Shown: one piece after another, positions 1-12,205 of the stretch
Layout of the letters: each line of letters starts with the position of its first letter
Position numbering within the stretch: the first letter of the stretch is position 1
Assembly: GCF_019097595.1 (NCBI RefSeq)
Contig: NC_080720.1
Location: forward strand, 30,307,352 to 30,371,351
Length of the DNA: 64,000 bases
DNA from: Hemibagrus wyckioides
Taxonomy: Eukaryota > Chordata > Actinopteri > Siluriformes > Bagridae
Direction: 5' to 3'
Position numbers and translations under genes: made by a program
Notes under the pieces: generated by a model
Databases searched by the model: none
Told to the model about the DNA's origin: nothing
The model's input: only the letters and a program-made list of their open reading frames with translations

Positions 1-567
1 ATGGTAATCAGATATATGGTACAGATGAGGTGGAAAGAGATGACGTTGATCAACTCTAAAGTATTCCTTTAATATACTTCCATTAACGTGCACTAGATGC
101 GGTCAGAGCAAGGGCTCTTCATAAGTATATGCATTCTGCAGCTTCTAATTCACAAATCCGTGTGCAGGGCTTCTCGAAAAAGTTTTACCCGAAACTTCTT
201 TCAAGGCGCTGAGGTTCTTCATATTCTAATCTGGAATCTAATCTATATGTCACTACATTTTGGCTGCAAGATGTGGTGTCAATGCTATATCTTCTACAGA
301 CAAGAAAATCTGCTGGCTTTTGGTTTGAAAGCATTAAAAAAAACCCTATAATATATATATATGATGACATTCTTCTGTGTCCATGCTTCGAGTAAAAGAA
401 AGCTTCATGTAGTGGATTTTTCCTTCACATTCAGATTTGTGCAGCAGAAAAAAAAAGAAACTCAAAGCATGTGAGCATCATCCAGAGTCCGTTGCTAACC
501 TTTGAGTCTCTCTTGTACTTCAGATTAGACTTCCGATGGGGTTGTTTGCGTCATTCCGTGAGAGACA
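1..567 (-). other. ldlr: ldlr 3' UTR, part
   Basis: Sequence downstream of the ldlr stop codon on the minus strand. I see no clear poly(A) signal on the minus strand before the window edge, so the UTR probably runs out of the window. A short TA run at 350-362 is the only repeat. Open frames here are short and resemble no protein. Confidence 0.5.
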
Positions 568-1467
568 TCACGCAATGTCCTCTTCATCGTCCAAGCATAA
601 CATCTGATGCTGAGAAAAGAGAAGGGAGTTTACTGGAAAGGTCATAAAGAGGTAAAGATTTCTCCATCGTGTCTTGCAGATTTAGACGTAGTATCTTACT
701 GTCTATATGTAAAAATGAACAGATTAACGTGGAATTACTGTAATACCATATATGGTAACTTGAATCTGTTTGTGTTTGACAAATACATCGCAGCAGGATG
801 TCTAAATGAGATATTATGTCATCTTACCGGCGGGTAGACGTAGCCATCTTGGCTTTGACTCCTGCAGATGTGCACCTGGTCCTCTGTGGTTTTCTGGTAC
901 ACAGGGTTATCAAAGTGGATGGTGTTTGTGTTCTTCAGCCTCCAGTGACGCCACATGAGCATACCGCCAAACACAGTCAGGCATATCACCACTGCACAGC
1001 AGGAGAAAAGGACAGAAATATTGTAGAAATGGAATAAACTGCATGGGTATATATCATTTGTCATATGTTAAACATGTAGTTTGCATACAAACCTATAGGG
1101 AGGATGATATAGAGAGCAACAGAGTGTTGTGAAGGGCTGGTGTCTGCAATGTGCACATCATTTGAACCTACAGGAGAAAGAAAAAATACTATTACAATAC
1201 TGTAATAGCATTGTAACACGTGATATACGAGACAGTGCTGTTTGGCACGCATGTACATTTAGAAAGTACCTTCATTTGCAGTGATCTCAGTCTTGGTTTC
1301 TGGGACGTTCTTGCGAAACCCAGCAGCACCTGAGGAAATCATTGAGCCTGTAGTTCTGGGTGTTTGTTTGGTTGTCTTTAGGGCAGGTGTGGTGGTGGGC
1401 AATTTTGGTGCAGTACTAGCTGGAACTGGGGGTGGAACCACGACTGTAGTGGCCACTGGCTTTACAG
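568..1467 (-). CDS. ldlr: ldlr exons 15-18: O-glycan stretch, membrane helix, cytoplasmic tail
   Basis: Exon 15 (1467-1270) is Thr/Pro-rich with many TT, TP and PPP clusters, the expected O-glycosylation spacer. The membrane helix is split between exon 16 (1167-1093, ends IILPI) and exon 17 (991-828, starts [14 protein letters not shown]), as in mammals. The tail has the stop-transfer basics RHWRLKN and then [12 protein letters not shown], holding the NPxY clathrin/adaptor (ARH, Dab2) internalisation signal. Exon 18 (609-568) adds [13 protein letters not shown] before TGA at 570-568, matching the conserved C-terminus QMVSLEDDVA. Confidence 0.94.
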
Positions 1468-4400
1468 CTGTGTGAACAAATGTGGGAACACAACGTTAAA
1501 TTGATATAAAGCCAAACAATGTTCTGGAAATATTATTTTAACTTTTCACGCATTTACAAAGAAACATTTCTGTAATAGTAAACGTATAGATAATAGTAAA
1601 GTAGCAAAGTTCTAAGTGTGTGCATATTATTATAATCCACATAATTTATGCTTTAATCCACCCTGCTAGCATGTCACCCTTCTAACAGGTCAGCTGTTAC
1701 ATTACATAAAATAATGAAGCAAATATTGGACACCAGTCGATTCTTGACCATATGGAACATAAGGCAAAAACAGTGTACATTAGATTCTTTGCCAAATCAT
1801 TTCACAAAATGGCACACATACCTTCTACACATTTCCTCATGTCAGAGCCGAGGACCATGTGATCGGGGCAAGTGCAAGTGTATTTGGGGGACTGCTGATT
1901 GACTTGTGGAGCCGGAAGACACAGATAGTCACAGCCACCGTTCACTTGGTTGCCTTCTTCGCACCAGTTTGTACCTGGACAGCAAACCAACATTTAATGA
2001 AACATGCAAAACAAACAATATGGAGGTATTCTGTTGTGACTATAGGTTTAAATCCCTCACCACTGGGCTGTTTGAGGTTGTGGTACAGCGCAATGTCCCT
2101 GGGAGACATGAGGTTCTCCACTACTTTGGTTATGTTTTTTCCAGTCAGACGATTAGCACTCAGGATGCTTTGGCTGAATGTGTCTGTCCAAAACACTTTC
2201 TCCTGCGTAACACAGTACATAAGACCCAGGGTCAAAAACAAACAATAAATAAAATCCATCCCTAAATAAACTGAATCAGAATTCCTGTCAGGTTACTTCA
2301 TGTTAGCTAGCTTGATAATAAAACTTAAAAAGCCTCTTCCTGTCAGGTTAACTCGTGTTCACTGTCTACTTAGCTTTATCTTTAAAAAAAAAAAAAGAAA
2401 CAGAAAATTAATTGATGAACATATCGTAAATATACTTTCTAAACTTCTGTCAGGCTAGCTCTTGATAGCTAGCTAGCAAGCTTTAACCTGTGCACAATGT
2501 AGCTAGCTTTTAAAAATCCTCTAAGAAATCCTGTCAGGTTAGCTTATGCTAGCTAGCATTGTTAACAGTAACAGTGAATAGTAATAATATTTATTAAAAG
2601 ATGACTTAAATCTTCTCCCACAAATGTGGCAGGTTAGCTAGCTGGTGAGCTAACAAAACATAGCAAACGTGAATGCTGATGACTTCTTATTTCTGCCAAA
2701 TAGGAAAGTGGAAAATTAGGGACCTCAAATTTCATTCTCACAGGAACTTTTGTTTCATTTACTGTAGATGCTTTTGCAACAGCATGGATTACAGCTTCTT
2801 TAAAGCCCCACAAGATAACACATGCTCACACCTCAAAAACAGTCAGCGAAAACGGATTAGCCAGCTGCCTCTCGTCAACGATGAGCGCATGACGCAAACC
2901 ACCGTTGGCACTGATGCTGGAAAGCATGTGCAGTTTAGCGTCCAGCCAGTACAGTCGCTGATTCACCAAGTCTGAGCAAAAACAGACGCACATTCATCAT
3001 ATAGACAGTCATGTACCATTTCCAGTATTTCTCAGATTTTAAAGCCACAATGAGCCCAAAAGCAATGCTAAATATAATATAGATCAGTGGTAGTAGGTAA
3101 TAGAAACCCTCCAGTTATATAGTATATAAACTAAGCTACAGTGGAGCATTCATATGATTAATGCATTGTATATAAGTTGCAAAGTGAAAAGAAAGTAGGT
3201 TTTTACTCACCTAGCGTGATGCCAGTGGGATAGGCGATGTTGTCAGTTACCAGAGCTGTACGATCTGCCCCGTTTAAGCCACTCTTCCCTATCTTGGCAG
3301 GGTTTCCTGACTCGGTCCAGTACATGAAGCTACAGTGGCAATAAAACACACAGGTCATTACCTTAATAGACCAGGGGATCTCCACAGTTTTAAGTTTCCT
3401 CAGCTTCCAACAAACCTGATCCAGCTCATGAACAACATGATAGTTAGCTGATGAACTGGATCTGGTGTGTTAGGAAAGAACTTGAGACCCGTTTATCATT
3501 ACCCATCACGTTTATTTATATTATAGCATAGGAACCATAGCTTACTTGTGCACTGGATCTACAGCAATAGCGTGTGGTCTGTCCAAGCCTTCTTTGATAA
3601 GAGTCTTATGCTTGGACCCGTCCTTTGTTGCCACAGAAATGCTGTGAAGGGAACTGTCGGTCCAGTAGATGTTGCCGTGAATCCAGTCAACAGCCAAGCC
3701 TTCGGGAGAGGAGATTTGGTTGCCAATCAAGGTGACGTGGTTCGACAGATAAGCAGCCTTGTCTATGGGAGAGCTGGGAAATAAGCAAATCAGGTTTAGG
3801 ACCAAAAGTTTACTTTAACTGCACAATAAGGGTCAAAGCTGTATCTCAGGCTGTGTTCATTTCTTTGGCTGGTGGACCAAGGCACAAATTGAAAACACAT
3901 CAAAGTGTATTGGATTTGAATAAGCAAATAAAGCCCAGGTTTGCATTAAGGACCTGCAGAGAGCATTCAGGGCTTGTCAGGAATCTGATATGTTTTTAAT
4001 CATTTTGTTGCTTAAAATATTTGAACCACTTGGGGAAATAAAATGAACCAGTTAAACAAATTCACATATAAATATTAAATAATAGGGTTTTTTTTCTTAA
4101 TTGATATGATGAACCCACTCACCTGTAGATCTTTTTGTGGAAAAGATCAGACCAGAAGATTGTCCCACTGGACACATCCATGTCAAGCGCCACCACGTTC
4201 TTCAGTCGTGGGATCAGACATGTGTACTCTTTCTTATCCAGTGTCATCTTCCTCACCTCGTGATGGTTGGTGAAGTACAGGTAAGGTATGTTACCTGCAG
4301 GACAAGAAACCAAATGCTAGGAGTTAGAGATAAATATGCATTCTTCACATTTTATATCGTTTAAGGTGGTGCTTCGAAAATGCTACTAATGATATGTGAT

Positions 4401-7400
4401 GGAATTCTCTGAATCCCAGACCACTGGTTCGTGTTTGCTCATAAGTTTGCTTATCACAGATTTCGGTATGTGACCACGCTAATAACACATCGTTTGCTAC
4501 CTAGTGAGGACTTCGTTTACGCGTGTTCAGAAAAAGCAGAAGTGTAAATAAGTTTCAAGCATTTTGACGCAAACTGACCCACTCTCACTTGCTTCCAGTT
4601 CAGCCAATTTACTGGTTTATTTTCAGCTTCCTGTCAGTTTCCAATTCTAGTGTACTAGGGATATTCTAGCGAAAGTTTTTGACGTACCAGAAACCGCTTT
4701 GCACTCTTTGGTCATGGGGTCCATCTCATAGCCATCTTGACAATCACACTTGAAGCTGCCCACCAGGTTCAGGCACACCTGAGAGCAGGTGTCAGGATCA
4801 GCACACTCGTCAATGTCTGCAGCAGAAAACAGACTTGATGTCAAATACAAATGCTAGAGCTTCCACTTATTTCACTCTTCTTAGGCAGCAAAGAAAGCAA
4901 CAAAGACCTGGATTATTATTCATCATGTAACAGGGAAAAATCTAAGCTAATCTGGAAATGGAGCAAGAGTGAAGCAAAGCACTACTATCATTGTATTTCC
5001 TGTTCCTTTTGACCATTTCTTTACATCGGGGTTGTCAAATTTGGACTGCTAGAACAGTGGAGTTACCTTCACAGCGTTTGTGGTCCACCAGGCGGTAGCC
5101 TGTAGGGCAGAGGCACTCGTAGCCGATCTTCAGGTCATTACAGATGTGAGAGCAGCCGCCATTACTTTCAAGACATTCATTGATATCTGGGGAAAAGGAT
5201 AAAAATGAGTTGTTTCATTTAGAAATTGACATCACTCTGTGCTTCTCCTTTGCTTAAAGATAGAGTCGGCGATTTTGGGCGAAGTCAGCTGTTTTGATAC
5301 TCAAAAGCCAAACAAATTCAGCCCCTCCCATCAATGTTTCCTTCAAAGCTACGTACACAGCCACAACATACAAATATTAGTCCAAAATCAGGTGGTCACT
5401 GCACAAACTGACCTCAGGATTGACCCTCTATAATAAATAAAGGTTACATATAAAAAGATGTAAGGTTCTTCTATTTAAAGAGTCCCAGGAGAACACATTT
5501 CTAGGCTTATTGTCTGTTAGTTCTGATTGACTGGATGTTGGTGGTTTGCAGTTTGTTTTATTCTCCTGGGATTGAAGATTTTCTCCTGAGCAGATATTTT
5601 CCTCACCTTTCCTGGAATCTGAGAATTCTATTCTGGCATAAAATTGCTGACTCAAAATCATTCTTCCTATGTCTGCACATTTCTCTCTTTCTGTTGCTTC
5701 ATCTAGGCTTTATTTAGCCTTGTCTGTGTGATGTAAAGTTCCAGTAAGCTAACCATTCTGAGACTCTGGTATGTATATATGCAGATGGTTATACGATCTT
5801 TGCACTTACTGCACTCTTTAACAGGCTCGTCAGACAAGTCCCTACAGTCACGCTGCTTGTTGCACACTTTATCGATGCTGACGCACTCCCCACTGCGGCA
5901 CTGGAAAGTGTCCGGACCGTCACATTTACTCGCTGGAGACAGACAAGAGCATCAGATATTAATCGTTATTAAACATTAATGTTTGAAGAAAGATGCGTAG
6001 TAGCAAATAAGCAGTAGCAAGCAGGATGTACGTAGCCGTAGCGTCACATCCATGAGAGAAAATATTCTCACCTGTGGCACAGTCTTTTTCATCACTCTGG
6101 TCCTTGCAATGGAACTCGCCGTCACACTGGCGGATGCCGGGGATACAGCTACCATCACCACAGTGAAACTCATCCAGTTGACAAGTGGCCACAGCTACCA
6201 GTGAAAACAAACATATTGAAGGTGACTTGACTGTTTTCATGAAAAAGCTTACAAGAGGAATATACATCTCTGACAATTTCACTGTAGGGTCCATAAATCT
6301 GACCCCATTACCTGTAGCTTAAAGAATAATACATTACTGATGTGTCTGTTAAGACTCACTGCAGTTGTGTTCGTCTGATTGGTCGGGGCAGTCGAAGCCT
6401 CCGTCGCAGCGCCATATGCCCTGGATGCACTCGCCGTTGCTACACTGAAACTCCTGTCCACTACAAGGGCTTGGTGTCGGTTTGTGGCCGCAGTGGACAC
6501 TCCACTCATCTGAGCCATCTGTACAGTCTGCGTCTCCGTCACAAGCCCACAGCTGTGGAATACACACCGTGCTGTTGCACTGGAAAGAGCCAGCTGTACA
6601 GGTAGGCTTGGGGCAAGTGGCCTCGTCGGTGCCATCCGAACAATCGGCGTCCTCGTCGCAGACGAACGAGGAAGAGATGCACTGGCCGTCTGCGCAGCGG
6701 AACTCGTCTGCTGAGCAATTCTTCAAGGCTGAGGAGAGATATGAGGTGAGGGGTGAGCACTGATGTTAAAGGATAAGCGACATTGGTACATGATCGATGA
6801 AGACATACCGCAGCCCTGCTCATCTGCTCCGTTCTCACAATCGGCCTTTCCGTCACAGCGCCACCTGTAGGACACGCACTGAACAGGGCTCTCACTGCAG
6901 GTGAACTCCGACGGCAGACATTTCTTTTCATCTGGTCATGAGAGGAGTCATCGTTAGAACAGCGATTGTTAAATACAAACAGAAATTTAGCAAGCAGTTT
7001 AATGACTCTAATCTAATGATCTAATAACAATGGGAGATTAAACACATGTGACTCACTGCAGGAGGCCGGTAGTTCGTCGGTTCCATCGCCGCAGTCGTCC
7101 ATCCCGTCACACACCCAACGATTCGTGATGCATTTCTTGTTCCCACACTGAAACTGACTCTCTGTACATGTAGCAGCATCTGCAGCAAAGCAAGCATTAA
7201 AGGAGCGATTTGTTATTTTTCAGCTCTCTGTGGTCTGTGAGGTGAACTGCAATCAAAACATTTTTTCCCCCTTCCCATAAATCAACCATACTCCCAATGC
7301 TGAAACTATTAAAACCTAGGAGAGAAGCTACATGGCTGGCAAATATTATTTCTGGCCCAGAAAACTCTGCATTCCAGAAGCTGTAAATTGTTTTTAGAAA

Positions 7401-7837
7401 GGCTAAATATTCCACACTGCACCTTTAAATAATCACTTACAGCGTCCTGCTTTACTTTCTAAACACTTCAATAGCTACATTTTCCTGTGTTTTTAAGTCC
7501 GACTCTAAAGCATGGAAAAAAAACATGCAGGAAGCTGATAGTGTCTAATGATGTTGAAGCATTAATGATTAACAACATCACAAACTTTAATCATGGGAAG
7601 CTATAAAGTTTATCTGGACTCAGATGACCATGAAGTCCAGACACACTCACATTCAGATACACACACCCACACACACAAACACACACACACCCACACACAC
7701 AAACACACACACCCACACACACAAACACACACACCCTATCTCCACGTCCTGTAACTGTTGTTACTGTTGCAGTAATGTAACCAGGCAGCCAGGTGTGACA
7801 GTTGGTATGAATTACTGCTTGTTAAGAAAAACTTGAT

Positions 7838-7878
<41 letters not shown>

Positions 7879-7955
7879 CGAGAGAGAGAGAGAGAACCCT
7901 AAAGAAGCCCTAAAGTATCATGATAGCATGAGGAAAAGATGAGAAACAGAGAATG

Positions 7956-8008
<53 letters not shown>

Positions 8009-8531
8009 CCTGAAGTAGAGAATGAGGGCACGGTTTGCTCAGGTCAGAAGTAAGCAGACCGTCACAACCACATTCTTATGGGTTTTTGTTTGTTTGTTTT
8101 TGGTTACAGTATTAAGCTTTTTGTTTAAGCCAATGCCATTTTTGCCTGCCTCTTTAAGACAATGGTGTGAGGAGGAGTTTAATAATCACCCCACCAGTTG
8201 CTCATTTGTCTCAGAGGATGTTCTGCATAATTTAAATACTACGCAGGCAACGGTGGAGGCGGAGAAATTCGGGAATGGTAACCTTATCTGGACTGTATCG
8301 GGGAACTGGACAGATGCTGTAGCGATCTGAGTTTTTCTAAAGCCTGGGAATTCCTGGCAAATGACAGCAGACGGGGTATTAGTCAAAAGTGTTTCGCAAT
8401 AAAAAACAACCCGAGATTAAACTGGTGCGTCAAATCCAGGAAATACAGTGACCATCCCTGGCTTTGAGGTTGTCCTCTTCTAGCCTGCAGAAAAATTTGC
8501 ATTTCAAAGCTACACTTATAAAGAGCGGTGA

Positions 8532-8568
<37 letters not shown>

Positions 8569-10455
8569 TTGTGTATGAGGTATATTTTTCATTTCTATTT
8601 AACTGAAAACTCACAAAGCCATGCTTACTTTTCTCCACATCCCACAGCTTTATACACTCACACAGGAAGCAAAAAGTAAATATAGCACACTTTTTCCACA
8701 GACCGCACGCTCACTTTGGGGATTTCCATATGTTCATTCCTCCATTCATACAAAAAAAAACAAGGTCATGTCCTAATCTATAAAAAAACACTAAGCGTAA
8801 ACCTGACCTTCAACCATAGAGAGAGGTAAAGGGAGTCAAGGAATTTTAAGATTCCACCCAGAAAGAGTCACTTCCCCTTTGCACCAGGTAAATCAGGTGA
8901 ATGTTGAAAATCTGCTCTATTGTAAAAATGGGCTTTTGTTTCAGTTTGTGTGTTTTTTGCTGTTGAACGGTATTAAAACTGGTTCTTGAGGAAAATGTCA
9001 CCACTGAACCTCGTGCGCTTTTAATCAATTGAAAATCTCTCTCTATTTTTACACGCCATTCTGACTTCTGGCATCTACGTCACACGAGAACTATTTTTAT
9101 ATACCTTTTGTGTGATAAAGTAAACTCTACTCACTCAAAATAACCTTTCATTTCATTTGTTCCCTGAAGACAAAACCCAGTTTCTTATATGCACAGCTAC
9201 AAATTACAAAACACCGACTTCGCAAGATCTATTTTCTATTTGCCGAATACAGCAATGCAATCGGCCGGGTTATTTATCCCAAGTAAGCTAAAGTTGCATC
9301 ACAGGGTCCTACAAGGTTTGCAACCTTAATCCTGAACCTACATGTCAGCTAAGTAACGAATAACACAGCAAGACAGGCTGTTAATGGTAACAAAGTTTTC
9401 CCAGAGTGTTTTATTCTTATTTTTATTATTATTTAGTGTTTGCCACAGCAATTTCGCAACAGTTAAAATTTGTATTACAGGAGTATGTCAAACTTTTTAT
9501 CCGTTTATAGTTACATTTAACGGTTTGGAAAGTTATCACATATGGTGTCGCTGCTAGAAACAGGCATTCTCTCAAGAGATTTTATTTTTCTTACACTGCT
9601 AAAAGCAAACTTTGCTATACCATATATGTCTCCGTGTTAGTTGGGCATGAGGACATTAATATAAACTTTGCAGGCAAGTCTATTAACAAAACTGCTGTTA
9701 TAGAGAATTAATCAAGACCAATCAGAATCTACTACTTAGTGACCTTCTCTGCTTGTAAGGTACAATATGGCTGATTTAAAGTGTATTTTGTTTCGGGCCA
9801 CCTGACGCAAAAACCCATGCTCACAGACTGCTTATAAAGGTGAATATGGCTTCTATAAGACTTGACCGACTACACTTCTCAACATCGTTTTTCTTCCATA
9901 ACAATCCTCTTCTCAGCCTCATCCCCTGCCTTTTATGGGATTGCATGAGCGCTCTGTTTACTGCACTACTGCCTATCTCTCTGCTGGAAGGTAAATTTAA
10001 AACCAGACCATCCTGTGCACTGAATATGTTTGTGTTTTTGAACACGACCGCTTTACTAACCCAGAAAGCAACGCAATCATACTGTAACTCTCTCATAATG
10101 TGTTCACAGTATGACAACAAATAAGGAAAGATATTACTCATCAAAATCATCCCTTCTATTGACATTTACATTGATGTCATTTATACAACTGAGCAGGTGA
10201 CGGTTAAGGACCTTGGCCTTACTTTTTTCATTGTAAAGGAATTAAAATAATGGTGTTTAAAACCTTTGGAACAGCAGTGCATCTGGAAGACTGTACTCTA
10301 CAATAGGTTTGAAGATCTAGGTATCTGTCTTTCGGTGCATCTGTAAGGTGAGAGAAAGGAATGCTCTGAATGTTGTTTGAAGTGGCAGCACTGCTCAGAC
10401 AAGTTTATCGACTTTGTACAAAAGATGACAAGGCAGGATTTCAGAGAGGGAGGGG

Positions 10456-10518
<63 letters not shown>

Positions 10519-10614
10519 CAAGAGGAACAGAGAGAGAGAAGAAGAGAGGGAGAGAGAGAGAGGGAGAGAGAGGCACAGAGAGAGAGAGAGAGCAAGAGGA
10601 ACAGAGAGAGAAGA

Positions 10615-10683
<69 letters not shown>

Positions 10684-10793
10684 CACAGAGAGAGGGGGGA
10701 GAGAGACAGCAAGAGGAACAGAGAGAGAGGGAGAGAGAGAGAGAGAGAAAGGCACAGAGAGAGGGGGGGGAGACAGCAAGAGGAACAGAGAGA

Positions 10794-10835
<42 letters not shown>

Positions 10836-12006
10836 CACAGAGAGAGGGGGGAGAGACAGCAAGAGGAACAGAGAGAGAGGGAGAGAGAGGGAGAGAGAGA
10901 GAGAGAGAGAGAAGGGGGGGCAGCAAGAGGAACAGAGAGAGAGGAAGGGGGGCGCAGAGAGAGAGACAGGGAGGGAGGCAGAGGTAGGGAGGGAGGATGA
11001 GATTGTCTTTTATCAGTAATGACAGTATGTTATTAAATTATCTGGGTGGTACAGTAACAACTGAACTGTTAAAAATCCTGCACAATCCTCAAAGTGAGGA
11101 AGTACAGTATCAGTGTAACTAATCATAATGGTTCAGCTCAAATTATTACAGTACATGTAGCTTAAAATAACTATTGTAACCTGGATTAGAGATGTTATAA
11201 TGCAGAATCTAACAAGAATGAATTGTAAAGGAAAAGTCAGGACACGCCGCACCCGAGTCAATGAAACCGGTCTGGACCACGCCCTCTAGTTATTCACGCA
11301 TCATGCTTAACGCAACCAAACTAAGAGCTCTCTTCTGATTGGACGATGCAGCACACGCTGTCATCGCCTAACCAATCAAAACTGTCGGTATGAATCCCAT
11401 TCATTCTTGTCTATAGTTTAAGATCCATAGTTTATTATTTAGGTCCGGGTTTTTTTAAAGACATTTTTCATTATGTAAAAATTGATGTGAAATCTGAACG
11501 ATTGAGGGATGTTTACTCTACAGATTTAATACCTGGTGTCCGGCTCACTATCAACAAGTACCGCTCACTAGAATTAGTAGAAAACACTAAAATTTTATGA
11601 CCGGAAATAAATGTCCCAGTCAACCTTTAGCAAAAGAAGCATATATTATATATATATATATATATTGTATATTTCATTATATATCAAATGCAGCTTATGT
11701 AATGACATCATTATATATGTAATGTCATCAATAAACCTAGTGATGCATACGCAAGAATAAGTACATATATAGGTGTGTGTGTGTAGAAGTGGAAAGTTTA
11801 ACTAAACTGTAGCAAATATATAATGCTTATAATGCTATAAAACTTATGTCACATATACAGAATTTAATTTTCCATTAAATGTGGATGAATATTCAGTCAC
11901 TAGGAATAATTTTAACAGATTAATGGTACTTACGGTTTAAAGGTAGAGAGATGATCCCGAGCAAAATGCAGCTCAAAACTAGACTGCAGCTTTTCCTTAA
12001 CAGCAT
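568..12006 (-). CDS. ldlr: Low-density lipoprotein receptor, 18 coding exons, complete
   Basis: Endocytic receptor at the plasma membrane that binds apoB/apoE lipoproteins and delivers cholesterol to endosomes. Exons 5' to 3': 12006-11934, 7179-7057, 6931-6809, 6728-6360, 6194-6072, 5932-5810, 5186-5067, 4816-4688, 4294-4123, 3773-3546, 3329-3211, 2971-2832, 2202-2061, 1974-1822, 1467-1270, 1167-1093, 991-828, 609-568. All introns are GT-AG and the total is 2,616 bp (871 codons; human 860). Most exon lengths equal those I recall for human LDLR (123, 120, 172, 228, 119, 140 and 142 bp). Domain order is signal peptide, seven LDL-A repeats, EGF-A and EGF-B, six-bladed YWTD propeller, EGF-C, Thr/Pro-rich O-glycan stretch, membrane helix, and tail with NPVY. 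The neighbour smarca4 lies upstream in the same direction, as in human. Fish may carry two ldlr copies, and I cannot tell which this is. Confidence 0.97.
1822..5186 (-). CDS. ldlr: ldlr exons 7-14: EGF-precursor homology region with YWTD propeller
   Basis: EGF-A (5186-5067), EGF-B (4816-4688), the propeller exons 9-13 (4294-2061) and EGF-C (1974-1822). Blade motifs read FWSD, YWTD, YWTE, YWLD and FWTD. In the family this region releases ligand at endosomal pH. The two propeller histidines used as pH sensors in human (in DPVH and KLH contexts) are both present, in DPVHK (exon 10) and AKLHMLSS (exon 12). EGF-A keeps the NECL start, [16 protein letters not shown] and the calcium-site residues. 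One acidic PCSK9-contact residue reads Glu in place of the human Asp. Confidence 0.95.
2284..2645. repeat. Degenerate tandem repeat in ldlr intron 12
   Basis: About five diverged copies of a unit containing CCTGTCAGGTTAGCT and then TAGCTAGC, at about 2284, 2338, 2448, 2531 and 2627, spaced 54-110 bp. The TAGCTAGC part is palindromic. Confidence 0.65.
5810..7179 (-). CDS. ldlr: ldlr exons 2-6: ligand-binding domain, seven LDL-A repeats
   Basis: Exons 7179-7057, 6931-6809, 6728-6360, 6194-6072 and 5932-5810 encode LA1, LA2, LA3-5, LA6 and LA7. Each repeat of about 40 residues has six cysteines and the acidic calcium motif near the third disulphide: GTDE in LA1, GADE in LA2, GTDE in LA3, GSDE in LA4, and QSDE, QSDE and LSDE in LA5-7. 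The LA5 region has the [13 protein letters not shown] pattern that in the family forms the main apoE/apoB contact site. Every repeat except the LA3-5 block sits on its own phase-1 exon of 123 bp, the classic shuffled-module layout. The LA4-LA5 linker (HKPTPSPC) is shorter than in human, making the triple exon 369 bp against the 381 bp I recall. Confidence 0.95.
7656..7735. repeat. CA-rich microsatellite
   Basis: Runs of ACACAC interrupted regularly by CCC or AAA (CACACCCACACACACAAAC), an imperfect compound dinucleotide repeat in ldlr intron 1. Confidence 0.9.
7841..8007. repeat. Two GA microsatellites
   Basis: GA runs at 7841-7896 and 7962-8007, each followed by a GAACCCT-AAG-like segment (GAACCCTAAAG and GAACCCTGAAG). 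This suggests that the run and its flank duplicated together. Confidence 0.85.
10446..10995. repeat. 550-bp GA-rich array with embedded higher-order unit
   Basis: Mostly GA dinucleotides, but with recurring non-GA landmarks: AAGGCACAGAGAGAGGGG, then GACAGCAAGAGGAACAGAG, repeated at about 10680, 10748 and 10832 with partial copies before and after. The array is therefore a minisatellite built from a GA microsatellite. The strand is strictly purine, which favours triplex (H-DNA) formation. Confidence 0.9.
11934..12006 (-). CDS. ldlr: ldlr exon 1: start codon and signal peptide
   Basis: The ATG is at 12006-12004. The 24 codons that follow start [16 protein letters not shown] and make a basic n-region and a hydrophobic core, a typical secretion signal. 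The exon ends in phase 1 at a GTAAGT donor (11933-11928). Its last base joins exon 2 to give His-Ala-Ala-Thr-Cys at the start of the first LDL-A repeat. Joining here preserves the frame through all 18 exons, which supports this start. Confidence 0.85.
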
Positions 12007-12050
12007 CTTCCCCCGCATTCAACAGGTTTATTTATAAGGGTTTTTTTTGG

Positions 12051-12075
12051 TATATATATATATATATATATATAC
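12051..12075. repeat. TA microsatellite in ldlr 5' leader
   Basis: A short (TA)n run of about 12 units lies between the ldlr start codon and its promoter. It would fall in the 5' UTR or very close to the start site, so its length may vary between individuals. Confidence 0.8.
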
Positions 12076-12205
12076 TCAGAATATATCTTACAGTACGCCT
12101 CTCTGAAGAGTGTAGTATTTAGTGTGATGCCGAGAGAGCGCGAGCGCACAGTGCAAAATTCTTCTCGCATCAAATCCCATCCATCTCATAAGAGGAGCTC
12201 GTGCC

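Larger units (their letters stand above)
7180..11933 (-). other. ldlr: ldlr intron 1, 4.75 kb, repeat-rich
   Basis: Non-coding. It holds an imperfect CA run (7656-7735), GA runs (7841-7896, 7962-8007), an AAAG run (8527-8567), the large GA array (10446-10995), a TA run (11640-11672), and a CCAAT-containing segment (11270-11400). Long open frames across the GA array, such as 10377-11000, are low-complexity artefacts. I see no coding sequence or RNA gene. Confidence 0.8.

Noticed and set aside
10377..11000. A 207-codon open frame rich in Arg and Glu
   Set aside because: It is simply translated GA microsatellite; other frames give equally long Ser/Leu runs, and it lies in an ldlr intron.
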